Notes: generated from the letters alone by a model not told the origin. DNA of 64,000 nt from Flavobacterium sp. N3904 (GCF_025947305.1 NZ_CP110009.1:4009501-4073500), one strand, 5' to 3'. Shown: positions 34,913-44,653, counted from the first letter of the stretch. Made by a program: numbers and translations.

Positions 34913-36667
34913 ATGAAAGCAAAAGCATTTGATACCCGCTTATTCAAGAGAATATTAAAATATACCAAACCCTATCAATGGCGTTTTAATGGTGTGATCA
35001 TTTTCGCCATTTCATTATCCGTTTTTGCAGCACTTCGCCCTTATTTATTGAAACAAACGGTGGACAGTTACATACAACCCAAAGATCAAAATGGGTTATT
35101 GGTTTATATTACATTAATGGGAATTGTGCTTTTATTGGAAGTTTTCTCCCAATTTTTCTTTGTGTATTGGGCCAACTGGCTGGGACAGGATATTGTGAAG
35201 GACATTCGGGTAAAACTATTCAAGCACATTTTAAGTTTTAGAATGAAATATTTTGATTTGGTTCCTGTGGGCCAACTCGTAACGCGTTCTGTATCTGACA
35301 TTGAAGCGATTGCCCGTATTTTCAGTCAAGGATTATTTATGATTATAAGTGATTTGATGAAAATGCTAGTAGTCCTCATTTTCATGTTTTATATGAACTG
35401 GAAACTAACATGGATTGTGATTGTTGCGATGCCTATTTTGGTTTTTATCACTCGAATTTTTCAAAAAAAGATGCAAGTTGCCTTTGAGGAAGTACGAACT
35501 CAAATTGCCAACATGAACTCATTTGTGCAAGAAAGAGTAACAGGCATGAAAATAGTTCAGCTGTTTCATCGAGAAGACATTGAAGCCGAAAAATTTAGGA
35601 TAATCAATGACAAACACAATAGAGCATGGATAAAAACCATTTTGTACAACTCGATTTTCTTCCCCATTGCCGATATTATTTCGTCATTAACCCTAGGATT
35701 TATCGTTTTATATGGAGGTTTTCATATTTTAGAAGGTGATACTTCGACTACTTTTGGGGATTTATTTTCGTATACCATGTTCATCGGAATGTTGTTTAAC
35801 CCGTTGCGTCAAATTGCGGATAAATTTAACGAAATGCAATTGGGAATGATTGCCGCCAACCGTGTTTTTGACATATTGGACACCCAAGACCAAATTCAGG
35901 ACACGGGAACAATCGAAGCGCCTTTATTTGACGGAGAAATCCGTTTTGAAAACGTACATTTTGGCTATATCCCAAATGAAGAAGTGATAAAAGGAATCAA
36001 TCTTGAGGTAAAAGCAAGCCAGACTATTGCCATTGTGGGCTCTACAGGAGCAGGAAAATCAACCATCATTAATTTATTGAATCGCTTTTATGAAATCAAT
36101 AGTGGTTCAATATTCATCGATAATCACAATATAGAGAATTATACTTTGAGTTCGTTACGTAAGCAAATTGCAGTGGTTTTGCAGGATGTTTTCCTTTTTG
36201 CCGATACCATTTATAACAATATAACGCTCAACAATCCAGAAATTACTAGAGATCAAGTTTTGAATGCAGCCAAAAAAATAGGCGTTCATGAATTCATTAT
36301 GAGCTTGCCTGATAATTATGACTTTGATGTAAAGGAACGCGGTGTAATGCTGTCGTCGGGACAACGCCAGCTTATTGCTTTTTTGCGTGCATTTGTAAGT
36401 AATCCAAGTATTTTGATCCTTGATGAAGCAACATCATCAATCGATACCTATTCGGAAGAATTAATCCAACGAGCAACCGAAACCATTACCAAAGGCCGAA
36501 CTTCAATTGTAATTGCACATCGATTGGCAACAATTGTCAATGCTGATAAAATTGTGGTTATGGACAAGGGACTCATTGTAGAACAAGGAACGCATCAGGA
36601 ATTAATAAACCAAGAAAAAGGATATTATAAAAACTTATATGATTCGCAGTTTTCAGTTACAAATTAA
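34913..36667 (+). CDS. MsbA-like ABC transporter (ATP-binding/permease)
   Basis: A 584-residue half-transporter. Residues about 10-310 hold six membrane helices (including IIFAISLSVFAALRPYLLKQ and ITLMGIVLLLEVFSQFF). The ATPase follows with Walker A GSTGAGKST (376-384), signature LSSGQRQL, Walker B ILILDEATSSID and the H-loop IVIAHRLATI. The form fits lipid or multidrug exporters such as MsbA/Sav1866; the substrate is not evident. It may be co-transcribed with truA. Confidence 0.88.
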   Translation: MKAKAFDTRLFKRILKYTKPYQWRFNGVIIFAISLSVFAALRPYLLKQTVDSYIQPKDQNGLLVYITLMGIVLLLEVFSQFFFVYWANWLGQDIVKDIRVKLFKHILSFRMKYFDLVPVGQLVTRSVSDIEAIARIFSQGLFMIISDLMKMLVVLIFMFYMNWKLTWIVIVAMPILVFITRIFQKKMQVAFEEVRTQIANMNSFVQERVTGMKIVQLFHREDIEAEKFRIINDKHNRAWIKTILYNSIFFPIADIISSLTLGFIVLYGGFHILEGDTSTTFGDLFSYTMFIGMLFNPLRQIADKFNEMQLGMIAANRVFDILDTQDQIQDTGTIEAPLFDGEIRFENVHFGYIPNEEVIKGINLEVKASQTIAIVGSTGAGKSTIINLLNRFYEINSGSIFIDNHNIENYTLSSLRKQIAVVLQDVFLFADTIYNNITLNNPEITRDQVLNAAKKIGVHEFIMSLPDNYDFDVKERGVMLSSGQRQLIAFLRAFVSNPSILILDEATSSIDTYSEELIQRATETITKGRTSIVIAHRLATIVNADKIVVMDKGLIVEQGTHQELINQEKGYYKNLYDSQFSVTN

Positions 36668-36772
36668 TTTTAAATTAAAGAAAATTATCACAATATCTGT
36701 AATTATATTGTCAAAATCACAAAGAAACACCTTAAAAACACTCAGTTAACACATTAAATACATTTATTTGAA

Positions 36773-36780
36773 TATCTTTG
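36773..36780 (+). promoter_or_regulatory. -7 element of the NUMOD4/HNH-like gene
   Basis: TATCTTTG matches TAnnTTTG, 21 bases before the ATG at 36802. Confidence 0.45.
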
Positions 36781-36801
36781 GACATCTAAATTCAAATTCA
36801 A

Positions 36802-37386
36802 ATGCCACAAATTAGAATTTATCCAAACGAACAATTTAAAGAAATACAACTCGATTACTCTTTAAAACTTCGATATGCCATTTCAAACAAAGGCCGATTA
36901 ATTAGTTTTTCAGAGAACATAGAAGATTGTCGTCTATTGAAAGGATCTTTAAGTGATGGTTATCCAACTTTTTCATTCCGAATCAAAAAAGACGGTAAAA
37001 CCGTTAGCAAATGTTTATTTCTTTATAAACTAGTAGCTCAATATTTTATACCGAAACAGTCTGAGGAACAAACGTATGTATTACATTTAGATTATAGTCG
37101 AAATAACGATGATGTCAATAATTTACGTTGGGCTACTAGAGCTGAAATGATTGACCATAGGAATAAAAGTCCAAATATAATTCAAGCCAGAAAAAATCTA
37201 ATCGAACACAACTTAAAAGCTGACGGAAGAAAATTAACAACAATTAGAGTCATGTTAATCAAAAAGATTTTAGCCCGGCCAGAACAAAAAACACGCCTAA
37301 AAATGATTGCCAAACAATTTGGTGTAAGCGAAATGCAAATCAGACGTATTGCAACTGGTGAAAATTGGGGACATGTAAAGATTTAA
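36802..37386 (+). CDS. NUMOD4/HNH-like protein with C-terminal helix-turn-helix
   Basis: A 194-residue protein. Residues about 20-75 resemble the NUMOD4 motif of homing endonucleases (LRYAISNKGRLISFSENIED, then DGYPTFSFRIKKDG). Residues about 93-120 resemble an HNH core (VLHLDYSRNNDDVNNLRWAT), but the usual His-His pair is Leu-His, and the last metal residue cannot be placed. The end (AKQFGVSEMQIRRIATGENW) is a helix-turn-helix. It may be a nuclease or a DNA-binding protein derived from one. No intron, intein or mobile element is near it. Confidence 0.68.
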   Translation: MPQIRIYPNEQFKEIQLDYSLKLRYAISNKGRLISFSENIEDCRLLKGSLSDGYPTFSFRIKKDGKTVSKCLFLYKLVAQYFIPKQSEEQTYVLHLDYSRNNDDVNNLRWATRAEMIDHRNKSPNIIQARKNLIEHNLKADGRKLTTIRVMLIKKILARPEQKTRLKMIAKQFGVSEMQIRRIATGENWGHVKI

Positions 37387-37681
37387 TTATTAGTTTTTAA
37401 ACAATTAACAATCCCTATTATCTCCCCTAGCAACCGATAGTTTTTTTTTGAAAAAAAAAGACTTCGCTATTCATATAATTTTATAAGCATCTAATTAATT
37501 TAATTTGTAACCAATAGCATATTTCACTCTTCCTGAAAACCAATTCTACTACTTATTCTAAAATTAAAAATCAAAGTCAGATCTATCACAAAATAGAGTA
37601 AAACTTTGTTCTTCCTAAATTTTTCCATAATCAAATAAATCCTTAAATTCGCAATCTCAATTTATTATTACAATAAGCATT

Positions 37682-37716
37682 AAAATGAAACATGGTTTTC
37701 ATGTTCCATTTTTATT
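37682..37716 (+). promoter_or_regulatory. Hairpin in the lpdA leader
   Basis: AAAATGAAACATG (37682-37694) pairs with CATGTTCCATTTT (37700-37712), one mismatch, loop of 5, followed by T/A rich sequence. It could be an attenuator or the end of a small RNA. Confidence 0.45.
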
Positions 37717-37739
37717 AATTAATAACAAATACAAAAAAA

Positions 37740-37784
37740 ATGACACGAGCATTAGCGACTGCATTTTGTACAAATAACAAATAA
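37740..37784 (+). CDS. Possible 14-codon leader ORF upstream of lpdA
   Basis: ATG at 37740 opens MTRALATAFCTNNK, ending in TAA 11 bases before the lpdA ATG. An A-rich start region (AATAACAAATACAAA) precedes it and recurs in part before lpdA. The stretch has more G and C than the rest of the gap. It could be a leader peptide or simply chance; nothing shows that it is translated. Confidence 0.25.
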   Translation: MTRALATAFCTNNK

Positions 37785-37795
37785 ACAAATACAAA

Positions 37796-39184
37796 ATGAA
37801 ATACGATATTATAGTTTTAGGAAGTGGTCCTGGAGGATATGTTACAGCAATTAGAGCCTCTCAATTAGGATTTAAAGTGGCTGTAGTAGAAAAAGAAAAC
37901 CTTGGTGGTGTGTGTTTGAACTGGGGATGTATTCCAACTAAAGCATTATTAAAATCAGCTCAGGTTTTTGATTACTTAAAACACGCTTCTGATTATGGAT
38001 TGACTGTTTCATCATTTGACAAAGACTTTCCAGCAGTGGTTCAACGTAGCCGTGGGGTTGCTGAAGGAATGAGCAAAGGAGTTCAATTCTTGATGAAAAA
38101 AAATAAAATAGACGTTATTGATGGTTTTGGAAAACTGAAAGCCGGAAAAAAACTAGACGTTACCGATAAAGACGGAAAAGTTACTGAATACAGTGCTGAT
38201 CACATTATCATTGCTACTGGAGCCCGTTCACGTGAGTTACCAAACTTACCTCAAGATGGTGTAAAAGTAATTGGATACCGTCAAGCAATGACATTGCCAA
38301 CCCAACCAAAATCGATGATTATTGTAGGTTCTGGAGCTATTGGAGTAGAATTTGCACATTTTTACAATTCAATGGGAACAGATGTAACCATTGTAGAATT
38401 TATGCCAAATGTAGTTCCTGTAGAAGACGAGGATATCTCAAAACAATTTGAGCGTTCTTTGAAAAAAGCAGGAATCAAAATTATGACCAACTCATCTGTT
38501 GAAAGAATTGATACAGCTGGCGCAGGAGTAAAAGCATTTGTTAAAACGGCTAAAGGTGAAGAAGTTCTTGAAGCGGACATTTTATTGTCTGCTGTTGGAA
38601 TCAAAACTAACATCGAAAACATCGGATTAGAAGAAGTTGGAATCGCTGTTGATAAAGATAAAATCTTGGTAAACGCTTACAACCAAACTAATATCCCAGG
38701 ATACTATGCCATTGGTGACGTAACTCCAGGGCAAGCATTGGCTCACGTAGCTTCTGCTGAAGGAATCAATTGTGTGGAGAAAATTGCAGGATTGCATGTA
38801 GACCCTATCGATTACGGAAACGTTCCTGGATGTACCTATGCTACACCAGAAATTGCATCTGTAGGTTTGACTGAAAAACAAGCTAAAGAAAAAGGATACG
38901 AATTAAAAATTGGTAAATTCCCATTCTCTGCTTCAGGAAAAGCCAAAGCTGCTGGAACTCCAGATGGTTTTGTAAAAGTAATTTTTGACGCAAAATATGG
39001 CGAGTGGTTAGGATGTCACATGATTGGAGCTGGTGTTACCGATATGATTGCAGAAGCAGTTGTTGCTCGTAAACTGGAAACTACTGGACACGAAATCTTA
39101 AAATCGATTCACCCTCACCCAACAATGAGTGAAGCAGTTATGGAAGCTGTTGCTGATGCTTATGGAGAAGTGATTCACTTGTAA
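37796..39184 (+). CDS. lpdA: Dihydrolipoyl dehydrogenase
   Basis: A 462-residue flavoprotein that reoxidises lipoamide in 2-oxo acid dehydrogenase or glycine cleavage complexes. FAD-binding GSGPGGYVTAIRA, redox disulfide Cys40-Cys45 in GGVCLNWGCIPTK, NAD-binding GSGAIGVEFA, and the C-terminal HPHPTMSEA with the catalytic His are all present. The E1 and E2 genes are not adjacent. Leader with hairpin and small ORF upstream; terminator downstream. Confidence 0.95.
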   Translation: MKYDIIVLGSGPGGYVTAIRASQLGFKVAVVEKENLGGVCLNWGCIPTKALLKSAQVFDYLKHASDYGLTVSSFDKDFPAVVQRSRGVAEGMSKGVQFLMKKNKIDVIDGFGKLKAGKKLDVTDKDGKVTEYSADHIIIATGARSRELPNLPQDGVKVIGYRQAMTLPTQPKSMIIVGSGAIGVEFAHFYNSMGTDVTIVEFMPNVVPVEDEDISKQFERSLKKAGIKIMTNSSVERIDTAGAGVKAFVKTAKGEEVLEADILLSAVGIKTNIENIGLEEVGIAVDKDKILVNAYNQTNIPGYYAIGDVTPGQALAHVASAEGINCVEKIAGLHVDPIDYGNVPGCTYATPEIASVGLTEKQAKEKGYELKIGKFPFSASGKAKAAGTPDGFVKVIFDAKYGEWLGCHMIGAGVTDMIAEAVVARKLETTGHEILKSIHPHPTMSEAVMEAVADAYGEVIHL

Positions 39185-39255
39185 AAAAGTTTTTTTTTTG
39201 AAAGTCATCACATTGAAATTTAATCACATAACATTATAAACACATAAACAAATGA

Positions 39256-39292
39256 CACCCCGATAGGAATTATTTCAAATCGGGGTTTTATT
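39256..39292 (+). terminator. Terminator after lpdA
   Basis: Stem CCCCGAT with ATCGGGG, loop AGGAATTATTTCAA, then TTTTA. Confidence 0.75.
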
Positions 39293-39390
39293 ATAAGTAT
39301 ATCTCTATAATTTTTATAGAATTAATATATTATATAATTTTGAAAATAACATTTTCTATCTTATATTTACTCGAATAAAATTTACAAGTC

Positions 39391-40305
39391 ATGGTACACA
39401 ACAACATATTAGAAACTATTGGTAATACGCCTCATGTAAAAATCAATAAATTATTTGGAACCGATGCGAATGTTTGGGTAAAACTAGAAAAAACAAATCC
39501 AGGGGCCAGCATCAAAGACAGAATTGCTTTGTCTATGATAGAAGATGCAGAGCAAAAAGGATTGTTGCAAAAAGGAAGTACCATAATCGAAGCTACTTCT
39601 GGAAACACAGGAATTGGACTTGCTATGGTTGCCGCAGTAAAAGGCTATCGACTAATCTTGGTGATGCCAGAATCCATGTCTGTAGAAAGACGCCGATTGA
39701 TGAGTATTTATGGCGCCGAATTTGTTCTTACTCCTCGCGAAAAAGGAATGAAAGGAGCCTTAGAAAAAGCCCAAGAATTGACATCCGAAATTGCTCAGTC
39801 TTGGTCACCGCTACAATTTGAAAACCCTGCAAATATCGAAATTCACAAAACCACTACTGCACAGGAAATCATAAAAGCTTTTCCAAATGGCTTGGATTAT
39901 CTCATTACAGGAGTTGGAACTGGTGGCCATATCACTGGTTGTGCCGAAATACTAAAACAACAATTTCCAAATCTAAAAGTTTTTGCTGTAGAGCCTGAAG
40001 CTTCTCCAGTTATTAGTGGTGGAGCACCCTCCCCTCACCCTATTCAAGGCATTGGAGCCGGATTTATTCCAGCCAATTTACATACTGAAATTCTTGATGG
40101 AGTGATACAAGTAAGCAAAGATGAAGCATTTGAATATTCTCAAAGAGCCGCTAAAGAAGAAGGTATTCTTCTAGGAATTTCATCCGGTGCATCATTGGCT
40201 GCTGTTGCCAAAAAACTTAAAGAGATTCCTTCCGATTCCAAAATACTTACTTTTTGTTATGACACTGGAGAACGTTATTTGAGCATTGAAGGTCTATTTG
40301 AATAA
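39391..40305 (+). CDS. cysK: Cysteine synthase (CysK type)
   Basis: A 304-residue PLP enzyme that makes cysteine from O-acetylserine and sulfide. [11 protein letters not shown], the PLP-binding Lys42 in [20 protein letters not shown] and VGTGGHITG are intact, as is the C-terminal [17 protein letters not shown] is typical of CysK. It is monocistronic, away from the cysE-cysM pair at 43847. Terminator follows. Confidence 0.9.
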   Translation: MVHNNILETIGNTPHVKINKLFGTDANVWVKLEKTNPGASIKDRIALSMIEDAEQKGLLQKGSTIIEATSGNTGIGLAMVAAVKGYRLILVMPESMSVERRRLMSIYGAEFVLTPREKGMKGALEKAQELTSEIAQSWSPLQFENPANIEIHKTTTAQEIIKAFPNGLDYLITGVGTGGHITGCAEILKQQFPNLKVFAVEPEASPVISGGAPSPHPIQGIGAGFIPANLHTEILDGVIQVSKDEAFEYSQRAAKEEGILLGISSGASLAAVAKKLKEIPSDSKILTFCYDTGERYLSIEGLFE

Positions 40306-40329
40306 AATTAGCTTTCCAATAAACAACCC

Positions 40330-40362
40330 ACCGATTTGTGAGAGCAAGTCGGTTTTTTTATT
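40330..40362 (+). terminator. Terminator after cysK
   Basis: Stem CCGATTTG with CAAGTCGG (one G-T pair), loop TGAGAG, followed by seven T residues. Confidence 0.8.
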
Positions 40363-40562
40363 TGGGCTTTTCATTGGAAAACCAAAAAACGAATTTAGAG
40401 AACAAAGCTGGTTACAGAGAATTCTTTTCTACATGAAAACTTTCAATTAAATTCAGCAAATAATAGTTTAAGATGCTATAAGATGTTAATAGAAATAAGT
40501 ACTTTTGAAAAGAGTCTTCTAGTCAAGTTAACTACTTTTATGTTTTAAAACTAAAATTTAAA

Positions 40563-41090
40563 ATGAAAAAAATTATACTGCTCTTTTTAATTACAACTTT
40601 ATATTCTAACAAAAGTAATGCCCAAGAAATTAAAAACGAATTGGTAAGCGAATCACAATTAAAAGAAGTTCTGGAAACCTATACTAATTCATTAATCAAA
40701 AAAGACAGTCTTGCCTATTTTAATCTTTTTAATGAGAATCCGATTCCTTTTGTTCGCATTTACAATAAAAACCCACAGGATGGCTTGATTCAGAAAAAGA
40801 ATAAAATCAAAGCCGATTACTATAATGAAGATTACAAAAAATACTTTAGAGCAATAACAAAAAACGGATTTACCGAAAAAAAAACGAGTACAATTATCTA
40901 CAAACAAGATGATTATTCGGCTACAATCGATTTTGACTACAGCTATTGGAAAGAAGAAAAAAAAATAAATTGGGGCAAAGAAACTTGGGGATTAATCTAC
41001 AAAAACAGATCTTGGAGAATTACTCGTGTATTTTATTCTATGGAACTAGAAAAAGACAATCCAGAACCATCTATGGCAACAAAGAAATAA
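40563..41090 (+). CDS. Secreted protein, possible NTF2-like fold
   Basis: A 175-residue protein with a signal peptide (cut after NAQ, residue 21). A helix with LKEVLETYTNSLIKKDSLAYFNLF followed by strands ending in TWGLIYKNRSWRITRVFYS resembles NTF2/SnoaL-like proteins, where the final strands assess a ligand pocket. No catalytic residues can be named. It converges with the NRAMP-related gene, 4 bp apart, and no terminator is obvious between them. Confidence 0.6.
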   Translation: MKKIILLFLITTLYSNKSNAQEIKNELVSESQLKEVLETYTNSLIKKDSLAYFNLFNENPIPFVRIYNKNPQDGLIQKKNKIKADYYNEDYKKYFRAITKNGFTEKKTSTIIYKQDDYSATIDFDYSYWKEEKKINWGKETWGLIYKNRSWRITRVFYSMELEKDNPEPSMATKK

Positions 41091-41094
41091 ATTT

Positions 41095-42366
41095 CTAATT
41101 GCTTACAAATTGAAGATATAGTAATAGCCCAGCAGCCAAAGTCATTATAATCAAAGCAATAAATCCCAGAACATTAGCCAGCCAACCATTTACAAATTCA
41201 CCCATAATTTTTTTATTATTGGAGACATGCAAAATGATAGCTATCAAAACAGGAGCTGTTAATCCATACAAAATTGCTGTGTAAATCAATGCTTTGACAG
41301 GCGAAATTCCAATATAATTAAGTGATAAACCAAGTAATAATGATATCGCAATAATGATGTAAAATCCTTTTGCTTCATGAAATTTTTTATCCAACCCTTC
41401 TTCCCAACCAAAGGTTTCGGTAAAAATATATGAAAGAGAACCACTCAATACCGGAATAGCAATAAGTCCCGTCCCTATAACACCTATTGCAAAAAGCAGG
41501 TAAGCCATATTTCCAGCCAAAGGTTTTAAAGCTTGTGCAGCTTGCTCTACTGTTTCAATTTGATGAACTCCGCCGTTGAATAAAACCGTACCCGTCGTTA
41601 GAATTATAAAATACATCACCAATCCAGAGAAAGTCATTCCAAAATCGACATCCTGCTTCATTTCATGGATGATTTTTTTATTCACCATCAAATGTTTTCT
41701 CTTATGTTTCATTTCCTCAACCTCAACCGAAGCTTGCCAGAAAAATAGATACGGCGAAATAGTTGTTCCCAAAATACCTACCAGGATTGCGATAAAATCT
41801 CTATTCCATTGAATTGTTGGAACAAAAGTCGCTTTCATAATAGCCATAAAATCTTGTTTGTACAAAAAGGGAACTATAAAATAAACCAACATTACGATAC
41901 ATAAATATTTAAGCACAGAAGCAATTTTTTGGTAAGGCAAATAGATAATGAGCCCCAAAAGTAAAATCGTAAAAAAGACGCTAAAAAAAGACGCATCAAC
42001 AGAAGGAAAGAGCAAGTTGCCGACAGCTCCCATACCAGCAATGTCGGCACCAATATTCATAATGATAGCGGGAAAACTAAACAAAAGCATCAAATATAAT
42101 ATGGGTCTTGGGTAACTTTTCTTTAAAGTTCCCGTTAAACCCTGACTGGTTACCAAACCAATCCTCGCACACATTTGCTGTATGGCTGCCATCAAAGGGA
42201 AAGCAACGATCGAAGTCCATAAAGTTGTGAGTCCATAAGCCGCACCCGCTTGAGAGTAAGTCGCAATTCCCGAAGGATCGTCATCACTGGCCCCTGTTAC
42301 GAGTCCTGGCCCTAATAATTTCCAAAAATGAGTGATTCTTTTTCTCAATACACTTTTATTGTTCAT
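41095..42366 (-). CDS. NRAMP-related divalent metal transporter
   Basis: A 423-residue membrane protein with about 11 helices. It belongs to the NRAMP superfamily by length and by the first helix (LGPGLVTGASDDDPSGIATYSQ). The metal-site motifs differ from classical NRAMP: helix 1 has DPSG (residues 30-33) in place of DPGN, and helix 6 has TISPY (202-206) where classical members have an MPH core. Replacement of the metal-binding Asn and Met resembles NRAMP-related magnesium transporters. Uptake of Mg2+ rather than Mn2+/Fe2+ is therefore possible. It is transcribed alone. Confidence 0.82.
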   Translation of the reverse strand: MNNKSVLRKRITHFWKLLGPGLVTGASDDDPSGIATYSQAGAAYGLTTLWTSIVAFPLMAAIQQMCARIGLVTSQGLTGTLKKSYPRPILYLMLLFSFPAIIMNIGADIAGMGAVGNLLFPSVDASFFSVFFTILLLGLIIYLPYQKIASVLKYLCIVMLVYFIVPFLYKQDFMAIMKATFVPTIQWNRDFIAILVGILGTTISPYLFFWQASVEVEEMKHKRKHLMVNKKIIHEMKQDVDFGMTFSGLVMYFIILTTGTVLFNGGVHQIETVEQAAQALKPLAGNMAYLLFAIGVIGTGLIAIPVLSGSLSYIFTETFGWEEGLDKKFHEAKGFYIIIAISLLLGLSLNYIGISPVKALIYTAILYGLTAPVLIAIILHVSNNKKIMGEFVNGWLANVLGFIALIIMTLAAGLLLYLQFVSN

Positions 42367-42539
42367 TCTTCGATTTTAAAATTATTAAAAAAAGACACAA
42401 ACCCTCTTTAAGGAATTCGTCATCAAGAATACCTTACTAATTTACATATTTTATATCATTGTTTTGATTTTAAAGAAATCTAAATGCGAAATTAATTGTA
42501 TTTTAGATTTTTTTTATTTTCAACAACTAAAGCCTAAAA

Positions 42540-42998
42540 ATGAAAATCAAACTTTCTTTATTATTTATTACAATAATCAGTTACTCCTGTAGTGTTAACC
42601 AAAATAAAACCAGTCGAAGCGATTTGCCAATTATTGGAACTTGGGAACTCATTTCAGCAACAACTACTCAAAAAGATTCCACTTTTTCAACTTTTGACCC
42701 AAAAGGAAAAATGATAAAAATCATCAATCCAGATCATTTTGCTTTTTTTCAACATGACTTGACGATGGGAAAAGAAGCCAATCCAAAGTTTGCTGCTGGA
42801 GCAGGAAAATACACTTTGGTCAACGATAGTTACACCGAATATTTAGAGTATTTCTCTAACAGACAATGGGAGAATAATAAATTTGAATTTAAAATTTCCA
42901 TCAAAAATGATACACTTACACAACAAGGTGTTGAAAGAGTAGAAAAACTAGGCGTTGACAGAATAATCACTGAAAAATATAAGCGCTTAAAAAACTAA
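42540..42998 (+). CDS. Lipocalin-like lipoprotein
   Basis: A 152-residue lipoprotein with lipobox SYSC (Cys17). A GTWELISATT start, HFAFFQHD and AGAGKYTLVNDSYTEYLEYFS strands suggest a lipocalin-like beta barrel, as found in short Bacteroidota proteins that start GTWxL. No ligand or enzyme motif is evident. It is followed 55 bp later by the SGNH hydrolase gene and may be co-transcribed. Confidence 0.65.
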   Translation: MKIKLSLLFITIISYSCSVNQNKTSRSDLPIIGTWELISATTTQKDSTFSTFDPKGKMIKIINPDHFAFFQHDLTMGKEANPKFAAGAGKYTLVNDSYTEYLEYFSNRQWENNKFEFKISIKNDTLTQQGVERVEKLGVDRIITEKYKRLKN

Positions 42999-43053
42999 TC
43001 AGATAAAGTATTTATTAAAAATTCGATACGCTTTATTATTGGAACAAACTATT

Positions 43054-43686
43054 ATGGAAGGAAAAATAAAAGCTCCCGATTGGGCTTACTTAAACAAATA
43101 CAAAGACGAAAATAAGCAATTTGCTCCTCCAACTTTAGGAGAAAAACGAATTGTGCTTTTTGGCGATTCCATTATAGCGGGTTGGGGAACAATTCACCCC
43201 GAATTTTTTATTGGTAAAACATACATCAATAGAGGAATTAATGGGCAAACCACTTCCCAAATGCTCGTTCGTTTTAGACCAGATGTTATTGAGCTAAAAC
43301 CAAAAATTGTTATGATTTTGGCGGGAACCAATGATATTGCAGGAAATACAGGGCCAACAACACTCGAAACGATTCTGGGAAATCTTATTTCAATGTGCGA
43401 ATTGGCCAAAGCAAATAACATAAAAGTGGTACTATGCTCCGTACTTCCTGCTTATGATTACCCATGGAAACGTGGAATCGAACCCGCTGATAAAATTGAA
43501 ACTTTAAATGAAATGATTGTAAAATATGCTAACGAAAATAACATCGCCTATGCTGATTATTATTCGGATATGGTGGATGATCGAAAAGGATTAAAATCTA
43601 TTTATTCCGAAGATGGTGCGCACCCTAATAAAGAAGGGTATCATATTATGGAGCATATCACAGAAACAATCATTTGCAATTTATAA
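43054..43686 (+). CDS. SGNH/GDSL family hydrolase
   Basis: A 210-residue esterase/lipase-like protein. The four SGNH blocks are visible: FGDSIIAGW (catalytic Ser), NRGINGQT, LAGTNDI and SEDGAHPNKEGY (catalytic Asp and His). No signal peptide, so it is probably cytoplasmic. A TTG five codons upstream (43039) is possible, but ATG 43054 is the usual choice. The substrate is unknown; the lipoprotein gene upstream gives no clue. Confidence 0.85.
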   Translation: MEGKIKAPDWAYLNKYKDENKQFAPPTLGEKRIVLFGDSIIAGWGTIHPEFFIGKTYINRGINGQTTSQMLVRFRPDVIELKPKIVMILAGTNDIAGNTGPTTLETILGNLISMCELAKANNIKVVLCSVLPAYDYPWKRGIEPADKIETLNEMIVKYANENNIAYADYYSDMVDDRKGLKSIYSEDGAHPNKEGYHIMEHITETIICNL

Positions 43687-43846
43687 TTTATGTGATATAA
43701 TTCCCAAAAAACAACAATTCTGTTATATCCTTTCAAACCCAATTGTCTCAATGGTTATTAACCTAATTCTTTAGTTAATCATTGTTATTTTTTCTGAAAA
43801 ACGCCTTACTTTTATCCTTTCAAAATAACAACTCAATTTCATAATC

Positions 43847-44653
43847 ATGACCAAAGATCTGATTGTTCAAAATATTAGCACTTCAAAAAGTCATTTTACT
43901 ATCAATTATAGCATAAAGACCAAAACCGAAGCCTTTACCGAAAAACTATTTTACACTTTATTTGATTCTAATGCACCACTAGACGAAAGTATTGATGAGT
44001 TAGAAAAACAATTCAAAGAAATAGCTTCTATTGCCTGCAAAAAAGCACATGATTCGTGTGATTCTGCTTGGGATAAATTTTTAGAAAAACTTCCATCGGT
44101 ACTCGAAAGTTTAAATAAAGATGCATTTTACATCTTAGAAAATGACCCCGCATCTAATGGTATTGAAGAAATTTATCTTGCTTATCCAGGGTTTTATGCC
44201 ATAGCAATTTATAGATTAAGCCACGAATTATATCTTTTGGATTTAATGCTTTTTTCGAGACTAATGAGCGAATATGCCCATCGCATTACTGGTACTGATA
44301 TACACGCCGGAGCTACTATTGCTTCACCTTTCTTTATCGATCACGCTACCGGAATTGTAATTGGGGAAACCACTGTTATCGAAAAGCATGTAAAAATATA
44401 CCAAGGGGTAACTTTGGGCGCATTGAGTGTGAGTAAAGACATGAAAAACTCAAAAAGGCATCCTACCGTAGAAAAAAATGTTTGTATTTATGCCAATGCA
44501 ACCATCTTAGGAGGAACCACAGTTATTGGCAAAAATAGTGTTGTAGGCGGAAATTCATGGGTAACCAAATCGATTCCAGCGGATTCAATAGTATTGAATA
44601 CTACTACAACAGAAGTTAAAATAAAAGAGAAAAAGAAAAATGAGAACCTATAA
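43847..44653 (+). CDS. cysE: Serine O-acetyltransferase
   Basis: A 268-residue enzyme that makes O-acetylserine for cysteine synthesis. The N-terminal helical part (to about 130) is followed by left-handed beta-helix repeats: YAHRITGTDIHAGATIASPFFIDHATGIVIGETTVI, then YQGVTLGALS. Active-site His residues are in that region. It overlaps the following cysM gene by 14 bp, so the two are co-translated. Longer than E. coli CysE at the N-terminus, as usual for EpsC-like enzymes. Confidence 0.9.
   Translation: MTKDLIVQNISTSKSHFTINYSIKTKTEAFTEKLFYTLFDSNAPLDESIDELEKQFKEIASIACKKAHDSCDSAWDKFLEKLPSVLESLNKDAFYILENDPASNGIEEIYLAYPGFYAIAIYRLSHELYLLDLMLFSRLMSEYAHRITGTDIHAGATIASPFFIDHATGIVIGETTVIEKHVKIYQGVTLGALSVSKDMKNSKRHPTVEKNVCIYANATILGGTTVIGKNSVVGGNSWVTKSIPADSIVLNTTTTEVKIKEKKKNENL

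Larger units (their letters stand above)
37387..37795. other. Long intergenic region before lpdA with hairpin and small ORF
   Basis: A 409-base gap without a clear gene. It holds a near -7 element (TAAATTCG, 37644-37651), a hairpin (37682-37712) and a 14-codon ORF (37740-37784). Together they look like a leader of lpdA. The first 250 bases are A/T rich and show nothing clear. Confidence 0.5.

Noticed and set aside
43687..43846. Riboswitch before cysE
   Set aside because: Only weak inverted repeats are present, with no match to a known cysteine or SAM riboswitch core.
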